Below are positions 43,686 to 55,227 of a stretch of DNA of 64,000 bases, piece by piece. The notes under the pieces are model-generated. The model was not told the origin of the DNA, searched no databases, and worked only from the letters and a program-made list of their open reading frames with translations. Source of the DNA: Dryas octopetala (Eukaryota; Streptophyta; Magnoliopsida; Rosales; Rosaceae); NCBI GenBank assembly GCA_963921425.1, contig OY992832.1, positions 20,186,835 through 20,250,834 on the forward strand, written 5' to 3'. Made by a program: the position numbers and the translations under genes. Numbering within the stretch: position 1 is the first letter of the stretch; each line of letters begins with the position of its first letter.

Positions 43686-44847
43686 GGGGGGTGTACTCAA
43701 TCAAGACTTTTAAAGACTTTTGTTAAATTAAAAAGTCAGGAGGTACTCAATCAAGACTTTTATATACTTTTAAAAAGTTTATGAAAGTCAGGGGGTACTC
43801 AATCAAGACTTTCTAAAAGTCTATAAAAGTCATACGGTACTCAAAATGTCAATGACTTTCACAGATTTCTCAAATCCATAGACTTTGAAAGACTTTTGGC
43901 ATTAAAGTATACATACCAAATCTTCTTATTTCTCTTCCATTCCCCCCCAAGACTTTGAAAGACTTATGAGAAAAGGCTTCCCCTTTTCTCTCTCCGCCTC
44001 CTTTAGCATTGCATGCGCGCGTGTATGTCCCTTCCAACATTGATACACCTATTCCTTATATTGTCTCATCATTATGCCATTACATATAAATAGACTTGTC
44101 ATATACGGTTCTAGCTCCAGACTTCAGTGCTCCAGAAGTTTTATGGGTTTACAACATGTCAATTATAATATACTGTTCCACCCTTTTATTTTTTGTATGT
44201 TTACGTTGAGAGTTTTAAGGATGACTTGAGTTAGATTTATCTGTTAGATACAATAATAAAGAGATTAGTTCAACATTATTTAAATTTTTGACTTATATGT
44301 TAAGTAGTAATACAACATTATTTTTTTCAAATTTTAAAACTTATATGCATTTCTCATTATGTATTATTTTTTTTTAATTTAATTGTCTTCACACTTGGAA
44401 GCTCGTTTTCGTCAACGTTATCTGGATTTAACATTATCCATGTAACATTGAATAGTAAGTTTTGACAAATATTGAAGACCAGTTTTAGATCATTCAATAT
44501 ATTAGTAGGTTTCTTAACAATCTTGATTTCTTGGAGATTATTCTTTCATCAGCTTGTCATTTTTTGTTTGATTTCACTACTTTTTCATTGCCTTTCTGTT
44601 TGATTTCATTGTGTTTTCATTGCCCTTTGTGATATACGGATGCTATTATCTTACAATATTTCACAATGATATTTGTATCAAAAAGTCATTGAAAATCTAT
44701 TAATGTCTATGAAAGTTTTTTAATAAAACTTCATGAAAGTCTATAAAAGTGTATAAAACTCTTTGAAAGTCTATCATAATTCTGAAAGTTTATGAAAGTC
44801 TGTCACTTAAAAAAAGTCTTTAAAAATCTGGATTGAGTACACCCTCC
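43686..44847. mobile_element. PIF/Harbinger-like element with TAA TSD
   Basis: The left end GGGGGGTGTACTCAATCAAG and the inverse of the right end GGAGGGTGTACTCAATCCAG are nearly identical, flanked by TAA at 43683-43685 and 44848-44850. G-rich termini and a TAA target duplication fit PIF/Harbinger. The first 200 and last 180 bases contain many AAAGTCTATGAAAGTC-like motifs in opposite orientation. The interior has no transposase. Confidence 0.65.
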
Positions 44848-44943
44848 TAAAGTTCCATATAAAAAAATAAAATAAAAACCCAAGGTACCCAAAGTTAACT
44901 CAATTACCGAAAGCATTCATCATCACCACGTACACTAAGGAGC

Positions 44944-45619
44944 TGTTGTGTATTTGGCTCACATTCGGAGGTTTTCCGGTAACATGGAGGGTTGGTGTTC
45001 TACATGAGGTTGGATTAGAGTTTGGAGGCAAGGGAACCAAAACTGCAAGAGGGGGCATCATACTTCACGGTTGGGGCTTGAACTGATTTAGCTCGTGCTC
45101 AAGCACATTGCTTGCTGTCTGGAGAGGCTTGAGCATCACCAATTAAGTGGTGCTCGAGCACACTGCTTGTTGTATGGAGTTGCTCGAGCCTCACCTAAAA
45201 GTGTTCGAGCATCCACCGCGTCAGAACTCATGAATAGGACCTTAAGGGTTTAGAACAAAACTAATTAAGAAGCCTTCAAAATTTGTGAGAGATACACAAT
45301 CAAGGTCGGTGAAAGCAAGAATATTAGGTACGTAATTAATTTGGGTGAGAGAGCTGGAGTTCTTGGAAAACACTTTGTGATACGGTGTACAAGGGTTTTG
45401 GGGATTGAGTTATGTGATTTAGTCCAATTATAATATGGTATTGTTTATTCTCATACTGAGGAACAAATATCTTTCTTGGGGATGTAGGCACGAATTTTCC
45501 GCTCGTAAAATCTTGGTGTGTTTGTGTATGCTTGGGTTATTTATTTTCTTGGCTTAATTATTTTTTTTGATCGAATAATTACTTGTCTAAGATTTGGTAT
45601 TACTTCTCAAACTACAACA
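44944..45619. mobile_element. LTR-like segment (possible solo LTR)
   Basis: Begins TGTTGTGTATTTGG and ends CAAACTACAACA, a TGTTGT/ACAACA inverted pair as in LTRs. It contains a GATGTAGGCACGAATTTT...CGTAAAATCTTGGTG motif of the kind seen near the 3' ends of plant LTRs, and an internal duplication around TGCTCGAGCACA-TGCTTG. The flanking five-mers (GGAGC and ATAGC) agree only in the last three bases, so the boundaries or age are uncertain. Confidence 0.45.
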
Positions 45620-45833
45620 ATAGCGAACGTCCCTTAGTAAACATAAATACATTTAAAGAAACATGGCATGGAATCATGCATAAATAAAGACAACTGTTTT
45701 AAAGAAAAAAAATTCATAGCTAAATCAGCCATATACAAAGAAACATAAAATACAGTTCTGATCTAGAAGAAAACCCAATAACTCAACACTTTTATAGAAC
45801 CCATTTTTTTTATTTTGATTTAGGGAAAAAAGC

Positions 45834-46167
45834 TGTTGAGAAAAATCTCACATTGAAGATGTGAATGCCTTACTAATGACTTATAAGGGTTTGAGCTACT
45901 CTTCCCATTACCAATTGATTTTAGGATGAATGTCTAGATTCCTTCATGGTATCAGAACATGTTATTCATGTGATGCGCCTAACGGTCACACGTGCTCCCA
46001 CGTCACCCAATATAAATTGTCCACGTGTTAGGCTTAAATGACGTTACATGGGCGTGTTGAGATAAATCTCACACTGAAGATGTGAGGGCCTTACTAGTGG
46101 CTTATAAAGGTTTGAGCTACTCCTCCCATTGCCAATTGATTTTGGGATGGATGCTTAGATTTCTTCA
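45834..46167 (+). mobile_element. TRIM retrotransposon, 113-bp terminal repeats, TSD AAAGC
   Basis: Two direct repeats of 113 bases, 45834-45946 and 46055-46167, start TGTTGAGA and end TTCA. Directly after the first is TGGTATCAGA (45947-45956), the standard primer-binding site complementary to initiator tRNA-Met. AAAGC is duplicated exactly at 45829-45833 and 46168-46172. The internal region is only 108 bases, with no coding capacity. This is a complete terminal-repeat retrotransposon in miniature. Confidence 0.88.
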
Positions 46168-46172
46168 AAAGC

Positions 46173-46589
46173 TAAAGGCTAGAGCCCATCGATCTTACAT
46201 TGTGCACCAAAATAAAGCTATCAAACCTTCCTTTGCATTTGAAAAAAAAAAAAAAAAAAAAAACCTTTCTTTGCAAGTCAGCCTATTTTGAAAAATGCTC
46301 AAAGTCGGTCAACTAAAACACCTTTGCACGAGAAATTATTCTGTGTAATCGATACACTGTCATGCAGTGTAACCAATCCAACGTGTCATAATATAAGTGG
46401 ATATTATTATTATTATACCCTACTAATATAAATATTCCGTCCAATATATAATATCATTATATGTTGGATTGATTAATCCACGTGGCGGTGTATCAGATAT
46501 ACTTAATAATTTTTCCTTTTTGCACCCAATTTAATTTTGCATTATATTGTTTAAAAAAAAAAAAAAAAAGCTCCAGGATAATCTACTTT
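46173..46589. other. AT-rich intergenic DNA
   Basis: Contains two long A-runs (46241-46263 and 46552-46569) and no gene. It precedes the promoter region of copy B. Confidence 0.5.
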
Positions 46590-46977
46590 GTTATGAGTTG
46601 AAGGTCACCGTTTTGTTGTTAATTTGCTAGGCAAACTTTGAACCTTAATGTTAATAGGACATATATAAACCTGACGTTGGATAGTGAACTTAATTATGCA
46701 AGCGACATAACAAATAGCCAATTAATATCCCCAACGAGCTTGACCCTTCTTGGTGTCTTTTTTTTATTTATTTTATTGGATGGAGAAGGTGCATGTGAAA
46801 TAATATTAAGGCCAATTGAAAATAATAAAAAAAATAATAATAATAATAATAACTTTTTTGTCGGTGTCTTTTAAGTGTTTTGAAGTTGTGCCTCTTAAAC
46901 CTTCTCCTAGGACAACAAACACAAAAAAATATATATATATATATGAATAAAATTTCTTTGCAATAACAAGTAGCAAC
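46590..46977 (+). promoter_or_regulatory. Upstream region of secreted-repeat gene copy B, cut off by the CACTA element
   Basis: Homologous to 20275-20640 and 58730-59130: GTTATGAGTTGAAGGTCA, GACATAACAAATAGCC, GCCTCTTAAACCTTCTCCTA and TGCAATAACAAGTAGCAAC. The homology resumes after the CACTA element at 57042 with CCCTTGCATGAGTTATAAC. The transposon therefore sits about 19 bases upstream of the TATA-like ACTTATAAG (57060-57068). Confidence 0.7.
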
Positions 46978-47545
46978 CACTACAAGAAAAAAGAGTTTGG
47001 GAGAGGAACAAAATTCGTCGCCCAAAGTAGCGTTTCGTCGCCCAAACGTTTGGGCGACGAAATTGGTTCGTCGAGCAATTATTCGCCCAAAGTTCGTCGC
47101 CCAAGAGTTTGGGCGACGAACCCATAAATTTCGTCGCCCAAAGACACCTGGGGTGACGAAATTTTTTTGTCTCCCAAAACATAAAATTCGTTGCCCAAAG
47201 CATGTTTAGGCGACGAATAAATTTCGTCGCCCAAAGAGGGTTTGGGCGACGAACAGACTTATTCGTCGCCCAAAGCATGTTTGGGCGACGAAATTATCCG
47301 TCGCCTAAACAAGATTTGGGAGAGGAATAGCTAATTTCCTCGCTGGAACGTACTTTGGGCGACGAACAAATTTCGTCGCCCAAAGAGGGTTTGGGCGACG
47401 AACACCCTTATTCGTCGCCCAAAGATGATTTGGGTGACGACATTTGTCCGTCGCCCAAAGAGGGTTTGGGCGACGAACACCCTTATTCGTCGCCCAAAGA
47501 GGGTTTGGGCGACGAAATTTGTTCGTCGCCTAAACATATTTTATT
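46978..47545. repeat. Left subterminal repeat array of the CACTA element
   Basis: About 20 copies of a 12-14-base motif centred on GGGCGACGAA appear in alternating orientation, with GGGAGAGGAA variants nearest the end. Facing pairs form small hairpins. In CACTA elements such subterminal motifs bind the element-encoded protein (TNPA in En/Spm); that role is inferred here. Confidence 0.85.
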
Positions 47546-47682
47546 TAAAAAAAAAATTTTTATTTAAATTATATATATGAATTTAATATTCAAAAATTAT
47601 ATAAAACAAAATTAATAAATTTATATATCCAAAATATCCATACAAAGTAGAAACAATTTAATTAATACATACATACAAATAA
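47546..47682. other. AT-rich spacer downstream of the TNPA-like gene
   Basis: Short AT-rich stretch that probably carries the polyadenylation region of the minus-strand CACTA genes. Confidence 0.5.
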
Positions 47683-49543
47683 CTAATGGCCCCCTAGGTC
47701 AGTAGCATCATCGACACCGGTGGAGGAGTCTGGCATGCACTGGTTAATGTTGGGCGGCAGCACAAACCCAGGTACAATCCTGGCCAACTGGCCAAACATC
47801 TGCTCGACACCGGTGGAGGAGTCTGGCATGCACTGGTTAATGTTGGGCGGCAGCACAAACCCAGGTACAATCCTGGCCAACTGGCCAAACATCTGCTGCA
47901 CCTTACTCGTCTGCTCCGCATATGCCGCTCTCGATTCTTCTAGCTGACCCTTCAACAACTGCACTTCAGTGGTCAGGTTGACTATATCTGCAGATGGCTG
48001 AGATGAAGACCCGGCGCTGAGATCACGAACCCGACCCGCTCCCATTCCGCGTATCTCCCTACCACGCCTAACACCCAGTGTCTCCGTCATAATACGAAGA
48101 CCGGCATCGGGATCGGGGACTGAGATCGTCTCCAACGGAGTGTCCGGAGGGTACTGGCTGGCCACCTCCTCCAAATAACTCGCCTTCTTGGCGAGCATCT
48201 CAGCCTTCAAAATATTATACAGAAGTTAGGAATTAAGAAATCAAATACAAAAATTTAAATTTGTGAAATAAAACTAAAATATAAAAAACTAACGTGCTTC
48301 GCCTTGCCCTTGTCGTTGCCGGGTCGGGCATAAACATCCCCGTAGTTGTCGACCTCCGGAAATTGCGAACCAGCCTGAAAAAGAATGTAATGTTGACAAA
48401 AACTCAAACAATACTAAGGAATATATATATATATTAAATTAAATATATGCGCACCTGACGATATGACTCCACCCGATATGAGAAGGGCATGGAACCACCA
48501 TGATGATCAATCCTTGTGGGCGCTTTCCGGTTCTGAAGATTGGCATTCGACTTCCTCTGTTAAATATGAAGCAAATTGGAAATGCACATATTAGTGTATA
48601 CACAATAAAGGAATAACATAAGAAAAAATAATTTTGAAGTCCTAAAATGATATAACATACCAAAAATTCCGGACTCTGAAAATGAGTGCACAACCACTGC
48701 CACTGATCAAGCCGAGCTGCCATCTCCGGAGGAGGGCTGGCCAATGCCTCATCTGCCGATCCAAACATGTTATATTCTTTGTGCAGCTCGTGCTTCCATT
48801 GTGCGTACACTTTTCTCAATAACTTCTCCATATACCTAGCTACATCCGGATCCTCCATCCGAATGTCATAGTTTACCTGAAAAAAATGCAATTATCAAAT
48901 TGTTAGGAATGATCAAATTAATCATTTCATATTAATCGAAATATACTCACAGAAATGGAGCCCATAATGCTTCTCTTGATGGCGTCATCAACCTTTTCCC
49001 AACTGGGGAAAAGCATGGGGCATTCACCACGGACAATCGATCCGACAAAGGAAGCGAAAGTACTATGGACCTCCTTGCTCGGTCGTAGGTGACCTTGCTC
49101 AATAACGATTCGAATCCTCTCGTTCGTCGTGCGAGTGATTCGCGACGCCTTCAACCCTCTACTTATCCCCCTTGTGGTTTTGGTACCTAGAAAAGCAAAT
49201 ATAACATATTAATTTCACAGTAATCTTATAACATCTAAATAAAATTAAACATAAACACAAGTGATGTGAAAACATTTTTCTTACTCTCTGATGATGAGGC
49301 AGTACGAGTGGATGATGCAACATTATCATATACACCATAACGGTGACCCCGTCGGGCCCTCCGTGCCGACTGAATCCCAGACCCAGTACTAGATGAGAGA
49401 TCTGGGGATATCGCCGGGGTCGAGTCGCCCTGGGCTATGAGGTCGGGCTGGGCTGCAGGGGCGGGCTGGGCTGCAGGGGCGGACATAGATGCTAAAGTGG
49501 ACCTCCGAGATCCACCCCTGTTCGAGATCAAACTCATATGCAC
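47683..49543 (-). CDS. CACTA second protein (Transposase_24 / TNPA-like), six exons
   Basis: My exon model (minus): 49543-49285, 49186-48951, 48876-48661, 48556-48455, 48374-48294, 48204-47683. All introns have GT-AG ends and the phases join to 472 codons including the stop. The product begins MHMSLISNRGGSRRSTLASM, then an Ala/Pro/Ser-rich stretch, a basic RRARRGHRYG, a GTKTTRGISRGLKASRITR block, then a conserved region (CPMLFPSWEKVDDAIKRSIM, MEKLLRKVYAQWKHELHKEY, DQWQWLCTHFQSPEF) and RKSNANLQNRKAPTRIDHHG. These are hallmarks of the Plant transposase (Ptta/En/Spm) family. The C-terminal part has a predicted coiled-coil (LTTEVQLLKGQLEESRAAYA) and two identical 31-residue repeats. Expected role: binding subterminal repeats. 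Exon borders are inferred from sequence only. Confidence 0.82.
47710..47895 (-). repeat. Exact 93-bp tandem duplication in the TNPA-like gene
   Basis: Two adjacent 93-base copies (each containing CCGGTGGAGGAGTCTGGCAT and GGCCAACTGGCCAAACATCTG) encode two in-frame 31-residue repeats QMFGQLARIVPGFVLPPNIN then QCMPDSSTGVE. They look identical, so the duplication is young. It keeps the frame. Confidence 0.9.
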
Positions 49544-49646
49544 AATTCAATAAATATTTATGTTAGTAAAAAAGAAAACTAAAGTAATAACTTACTAATC
49601 TGAATCATCATTATCACTTACTAATATGAATCACCATTATCAATTA

Positions 49647-52600
49647 CTAATCTGAATCACCACTAGAAATACTCATTTCATCATCATCATCATCATCGAT
49701 ACCATCAACATCATCATCTTCATATTCATCTTCATCTTCATCTTCATCTTCATCATCTTCATCATCATCATCATCATCATCGATGAAATCATTAACATCA
49801 ATTCGGGGAAGTGGCCCAAGATCAATTGATAAGGCATCGATCTCAATTGGAGGAACGTCATGTATCTCGACTTGTTGTATGATAACATCATTGTTGTATG
49901 GATTAGGTATGGTCGAAGATGAATCCTCTTGATAGGCCACGTCATCCTGATTTTCTTTTTCTGGAATATCCCATATATTTCGATTCTGAATCATCTGAGC
50001 TACTTTCCAACCCACACCCGCCTTAGGGTCATCCAGATAACATACTGGTTTTGCCATTGTGGCAAGAATAAATGGATCATTCTCATACCATCGAGTGTTT
50101 GTATTCACAGATATTAAGTCGTAATCGAGTTTAATACTGTTGTTCCTATTCGGGTCTGTATTAAACCAATCACACTTAAATAACACAACTTGAAAGCGAT
50201 GCGAGTACAAGACTTGATGTACACTCGTCAGCTTGCCGTAGAAATCAACCGTGCCAGTGTCCAAGTTCTCTACACAAACCCCGCTATTTTGAGTGCTCAA
50301 GATGGCATCTCGTTCTACAGTTAAAAACTTGACTCCATTCACATTACATCCGGAAAACGTTTCAACCCATTGAATACCACTCGCCAAACTCATTAACTCC
50401 TTGTATAACGGCGAATTATCATCAGTCAGCTTTTCCATCTGTTAAAAGACAATGGAATTAATATATTACAAAAAATTTACAAACACATGAACGAACTGAT
50501 CATTATTGTCAGTAATCACTTACATGTTCCTTAAACCATTTAGGAAACAATTCCCGATGCTTTTTCTGTACACGTTCCATGTCCCATCTTGGATAGTCGC
50601 GCTTCATTAGTTCCTCATGTTCAATGCGTAAAGAGTCAACTTCTTCGCAATTGTTGAGTATGAACCAATGAGCCACCTCCATATCGTGTTTCGAGAATTC
50701 AACAGCTGATTTAGGGGCTTCGCCAAATGGTCGTGTAATTTGAGAAAAGACAGAAAGTGTCTCATTTTTTTCACCGCCGTCGTCGTTGCGTTGGGGGCGA
50801 TTGAATGACGTCTCAACACTGCTGAGGTACATTGCACAGTACGTGATGGATTCATTTGCAATGTATGCCTCTGCTATGGAGCCTTCGGGGCGTGCCCGGT
50901 TTCGGACGTACCTTTTGTAATTACCCAACATTCTGCAAATGTAATTACATAGTGAGAAAAATTTTATGAGTAACATAGAGCTGAACTTGGAGAATAGTAA
51001 TGAAATAGTTTAGAAATTGTTACCTTTCTATTGGGTACATCCACCGATAACTGACCGGCCCAGCAAGAATTGCCTCTTGCGGTAAATGTATCATTAAATG
51101 AATCATTATATCAAAAAAGGCCGGTGGAAATATTTGTTCAAATTTGCATAGGATGTACACAATCTCATCTTTCAATTTTGCCATGTCCGACACGCGCAAC
51201 GTCTTAGCACAGATATGCTGAAAGAACCTCGACAACCCAACAATCGGTTCAACCACATCTTCGGGCAAAAACTTTCGAATACCCACCGGAAGCAGACGTT
51301 GCAATAAAACATGACAATCATGACTTTTCAAGCCCAAAATTTTTCCAGAGTCGATTTTCACATTTCGAGAGATATTGGCCGCGTATCCATCTGGAAATTT
51401 GACCGATGCAAGAAACTTTAAGAATTCTTTCTTGTCCACAGGCTTCATGGTATAAAATGGATGTTTCTTTATCATTTTATCACCCTTCTTCGTTAACCAC
51501 AAATGTTTCCTGATGCCCATTTCTTGCAAATCTTGTCGAGCCTTAATTGTGTCCTTTGATTTTCCCTCAATGCCCAAGATTGTCCCCACCAAACTTTCGC
51601 ACACGTTCTTCTCAATATGCATTACATCGAGATTGTGCCTGATTTTCAACTTGGACCAATACTCCAACTCGAAGAATATCGACTTGTTTGTCCAATTTAG
51701 ATGTGCAGGTGACCTTGGCATATTTCGTTCTTTGTTAGAGGGATGTTTACCAATCCGGCCAAATTCTAAGTTATTCAACTGCCTCAAGATGTCATCACCA
51801 GATAATTCTTTAGGTTTCACGCCCATCTCCTTTTTTCCGTCAAAGGCCTCCTTACTGTGACGCCATTTATGATCCCCCGGCAACCATCTTCGGTGGCCCA
51901 TATAACATACTTTACCACCATGCCAAGCGGAAGTTATATCTTTATTACAAGTAGGACATGCCATATAACCCTTGGTGCTCCAACCTGATAAATTCCCATA
52001 AGCTGGGAAATCATTTATTGTCCACATGACTGCCGCACGCAAGGAAAACATTGTTTCGGTGGACTTATCATATGTCGGCACACCATTTTGCCACAATTCT
52101 TTCAGCTCATCAATCAATGGCCGCAAATATACATCGATCTCCTTGCCAGGGGATTGCGGTCCTGGAATTAATAGCGTCATGATTGTGAATTCTTTTTTCA
52201 TGCATTTCCAGGGAGGCAAATTATAAGGAACCACGACCACTGGCCAAGTGCTGTGAGATGTGCTCATATTTCCGAATGGATTAAATCCATCAGTAGCAAG
52301 TCCTAATCTGACATTTCGTGCATCTGCTGCAAAATCCGGATATATCTTGTCAAATTCTTTCCATGCGCTTCCGTCTGCAGGATGTCTCATCACATCATCC
52401 TCAACCCGCTTATCTTTGTGCCACCTCATGTCACTTGCAGTATGTGTCGACATGTACAATCGTTGCAACCTTGGCTTAAGTGGGAAATAACGCAACACCT
52501 TTTGCGGAATCTGTTTCTTTCTCTCTACAGACTTGTTCTTATATCTCGGTTCATTGCACACAGGGCATTTATCCTTCCCTTGGTGTTCTTTGTAAAACAA

Positions 52601-53305
52601 TACACAATCATTCTTGCATGCATGAATCTTTTCATATCCCAAACCGAGATCTTTCAACACCTTATTCGCAAGATAATGGGTTTCAGGTATATGATTGTTC
52701 TTTGGAAGCATTCGTTTCAAAATCCCCATCAACTGATCATAACTTCGATTCGAATGTTGATTAAGTACTTTCCAATGCATTAACTCCACAACAGCAGTTA
52801 GCACTGAGAACTCTTCACAACCAGAGTACAATTCCCGCTGAGCTTGTTTCAACAATCTCTCGTACTTATCAAACTCTTCTCTTTGGACTTCGGGCAACCC
52901 ATCATCTTGATCCATATTATCGCTCTCTGTATCATGCTGACTGACTTCGTGATCTAGCGATGCATATGGATAAGCATCGTTTATTATGCCCATCACTTGG
53001 TCATTATCATCAGCAACAGATTCAGTAGGCTGCAGAATTGTTCGGGTCTCCGAGGACGTCGAAGCATAAACTCTCGGTTCACCATGATAATACCATGTCG
53101 TGTAGTTGTGTGACATCCCAAATCTCACCAAATGAATTCTGACTTCACGCACTGTCTTCCATAAAGAGTTGTTACAATTCCGGCACGGACACCTTATATT
53201 ATTCTGAGCATTGACATGTTCCTGTGCAACTTGGATAAATGACTCGATCCCATACAAATATTCATCACTAACACGATTCGTATTACGTATCCACTGTCGG
53301 TCCAT
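49647..53305 (-). CDS. CACTA transposase (TNPD-like, Transposase_21), three exons
   Basis: Exon 1 is 53305-51024 (ATG chosen at MDRQWIRNTN; the frame also opens upstream at 53332), exon 2 is 50932-50524 and exon 3 is 50438-49647. The GTAACA and GTAAGT donors and GCAG and ACAG acceptors join in phase with no stop, giving about 1160 residues. From the N-terminus: transposase-associated domain with CPCRNC (Cys 48, 50 and 53 from the upstream Met), a Cys pair CKNDCVLFYKEHQGKDKCPVC, and LGLATDGFNPFGNMS of the Transposase_21 core. There follows the DUF4218 region, crossing the first splice as MYPIERMLGNYKRYVRNRAR, then a DUF4216 region (HRFQVVLFKCDWF), then an Asp/Glu-rich tail encoded by an (ATC)n-like repeat. 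It cuts and joins the element ends. No visible disabling change. Confidence 0.9.
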
Positions 53306-53332
53306 GATGCCTGTTTCCATATTACACGACAA

Positions 53333-54464
53333 TTAGAAAACGATGCGTCACCATTCTTCGTCTCCTTATGCCTCCGGTAAGGGCCCTATCCCATTCGAGA
53401 ATGCACATATGTGTCGTGGTTGTTGGCTCACACGACGTGGTTTTGATCAGAGAAAATTTCGGCAGCATCTCCCTATGGTTCTCCAAGTGCACGACGTAGA
53501 TATTTAAAACAAATATCTAGTATGCACTCGAAGAACACATAAGGAGATGTTGCCGAAATTTTCTCAGATCAAAACCACGTCACATGAACCGCTAACCACA
53601 ACACATAATTGTGCACTCCCAAACTGTCCATGGGTAATTTGGACAATTCAAGAATCATATTGGAGCGCAGTCACGCCAAGCGTCCATGCGCGCCCCAATA
53701 GACTCTCGAACGGGTCTAAGGTATCGATTGAAATTTAGTGTACAAAGTTATCCACTGATAACTTCGCACGACTAGTTAAATGTACAAAGTTATCGATTGA
53801 TAACTTCGCACAAGCGCTTCGTGCCACATGACCTCACCCAGTACTCGAGGAGTGCTGGACTACGTCATCGAAAATTTTGCAATTAAAACTAAACTAAATG
53901 TAACATACAAACTAAATTATAATTAATTTAACAATATACATATAAGCATACAAACAAACTATTAAATTTTAGCATACAAAAACATACAAATTAATTAATG
54001 AATTTTATAATTAATTTTAACATACAAACTAATTCACTCAAAAATTTAATACAATTATATATGAAACATTAAATACTAAATCATACAAAAACTTAACTAA
54101 AAGATAGATTAAACACATACCTCACCAAAAATGCAATTATCCTTCACAACAAATGCAACAATATCCTTCCTTCACCAAAAAAATAAATCATTGTCAAATA
54201 TGGGCCCAACATCAATCTAAATTCAGATTTCACAACCAAACCACTAAATTAAAAAAACCCACAACATTAACTAATTACCACTAAAATCAGAAATTTCACA
54301 ATCAATTTATGCAAAATCCACAACAAGTACAAAATCCACAATATTAGAAAACATAAAAAACAGAAAATACCATAAAAAACAGAAAATACCAAAAAAACCA
54401 GAAAATACCATAAAAAACAGAAAATACCAATAAAAAACAGAAAATACCATAAAATACCATAAAT
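53333..54464. other. CACTA 5' leader/spacer region
   Basis: Non-coding DNA inside the CACTA element. It contains an inverted pair TTGATCAGAGAAAATTTCGG / CCGAAATTTTCTCAGATCAA (53443-53463 and 53551-53571) and a direct repeat around TACAAAGTTATC-ATTGATAACTTCGCAC (53730-53815). Repeated CAGAAAATACCA units occur at 54360-54450. It probably holds leader introns of the transposase transcript. Confidence 0.6.
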
Positions 54465-54519
54465 TCAAAAAAAAAAAAAAAAACCAAATTCAGAAAATAC
54501 CTTGAGCTTGAGCTGCTTT

Positions 54520-54960
54520 CGGCTTCGAGGGGGGGGGGTTTTCGGGGTGATGGGTGGGTTTCGGGGGAGGGTGGGTTTCGGGTGGGGGGTGGGTTTCGGC
54601 GGGGGGGGGAGGGGGGATGGGTTTCGGTGGAGGGTGGGTTTCGGGGGAGGGTGGGTTTCGGGTGGGGGGTGAGTTTCGGCGGGGGTGGGTATTTTCGGGG
54701 GTGGGTTTCGGCGAGGGTGGATGGGTTTTCGCGGCGGGGGTGGGTCTCCGATGGGGGGGGTGGGTTTCGGTAGGAGGGGTGGGTTTTCGCGGGGGTGGGT
54801 TGCCGATGGGGGGGGGGCGGTTTTGGGTTTCGGGGAAGGAGGGAGGAGGAGGAGGAGGCGGAGGGAGGAGGAGGAGGAGGAGGGAGTGAGAGCTGAGGGA
54901 GGAGGAGGAAGGAGGAGCTGAGGCGCTGCGAGGCGAGGGTGAGGGACTGCGGCGCGAGGG
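54520..54960 (-). repeat. G-rich (GGGTTTCGG)n minisatellite at the CACTA 5' end
   Basis: About 20 units of GGGTGGGTTTCGG with runs of 5-10 G, followed by a (GGAGGA)n stretch. Transcribed from the minus strand it is C-rich. It opens Pro-rich and Gly-rich ORFs on both strands that I treat as artefacts. The plus strand could form G-quadruplexes. It lies just downstream of the TATA-like site, so it is probably in the leader of the transposase transcript. Confidence 0.75.
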
Positions 54961-55005
54961 TGAGGTGAGGGATCGAGTGAGCTGACTGAAGTGAACCCAG
55001 AAATG

Positions 55006-55014
55006 GGTATAAAT
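55006..55014 (-). promoter_or_regulatory. TATA-like box of the CACTA genes
   Basis: The minus strand reads TTTATACCC about 1.7 kb upstream of the transposase ATG, directly beside the inner subterminal repeats (55018-55205) and before the C-rich leader. Position and orientation fit a single promoter for both element genes. No experimental support. Confidence 0.45.
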
Positions 55015-55017
55015 TTA

Positions 55018-55210
55018 AAGACTTTGGGCGACGCCCAAAGTGACTTTAGGCGAGGAATTAACAAGTTCGTCGCCCAAAGTCACTTTGGGCGACGAATTCA
55101 TGTTCGTCGCCCAAAGTCGTTGACTTTAGGGCGCCGTTTTATCCCGCCATAATTTCAGACTTTGGGCGACGCACTGTTCGTCGCCTAAAGCTATATTTCG
55201 TCGCCCAAAG
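55018..55210. repeat. Inner block of subterminal repeats, right side of CACTA
   Basis: Six to seven copies of the GGGCGACGAA / TTCGTCGCCC motif. The outer block is at 56440-57041; about 1.2 kb of unrelated tandem repeats separates them. Confidence 0.8.
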
Positions 55211-55227
55211 TTGAATTTTTTTATGAA

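Noticed and set aside
44939..45624. Calling 44944-45619 a proven solo LTR
   Set aside because: The flanking five-mers GGAGC and ATAGC do not match, so I kept it as LTR-like only.
46978..47545. CRISPR-like regularly spaced repeats
   Set aside because: The units alternate in orientation, spacers are short and variable, and the array lies exactly at a CACTA terminus in plant DNA. They are subterminal transposase-binding repeats.
54465..55064. Pro-rich 199-codon ORF (minus) and Gly-rich ORFs (plus)
   Set aside because: Translations of a G/C-run minisatellite in the CACTA leader. Both strands are open for the same low-complexity reason.
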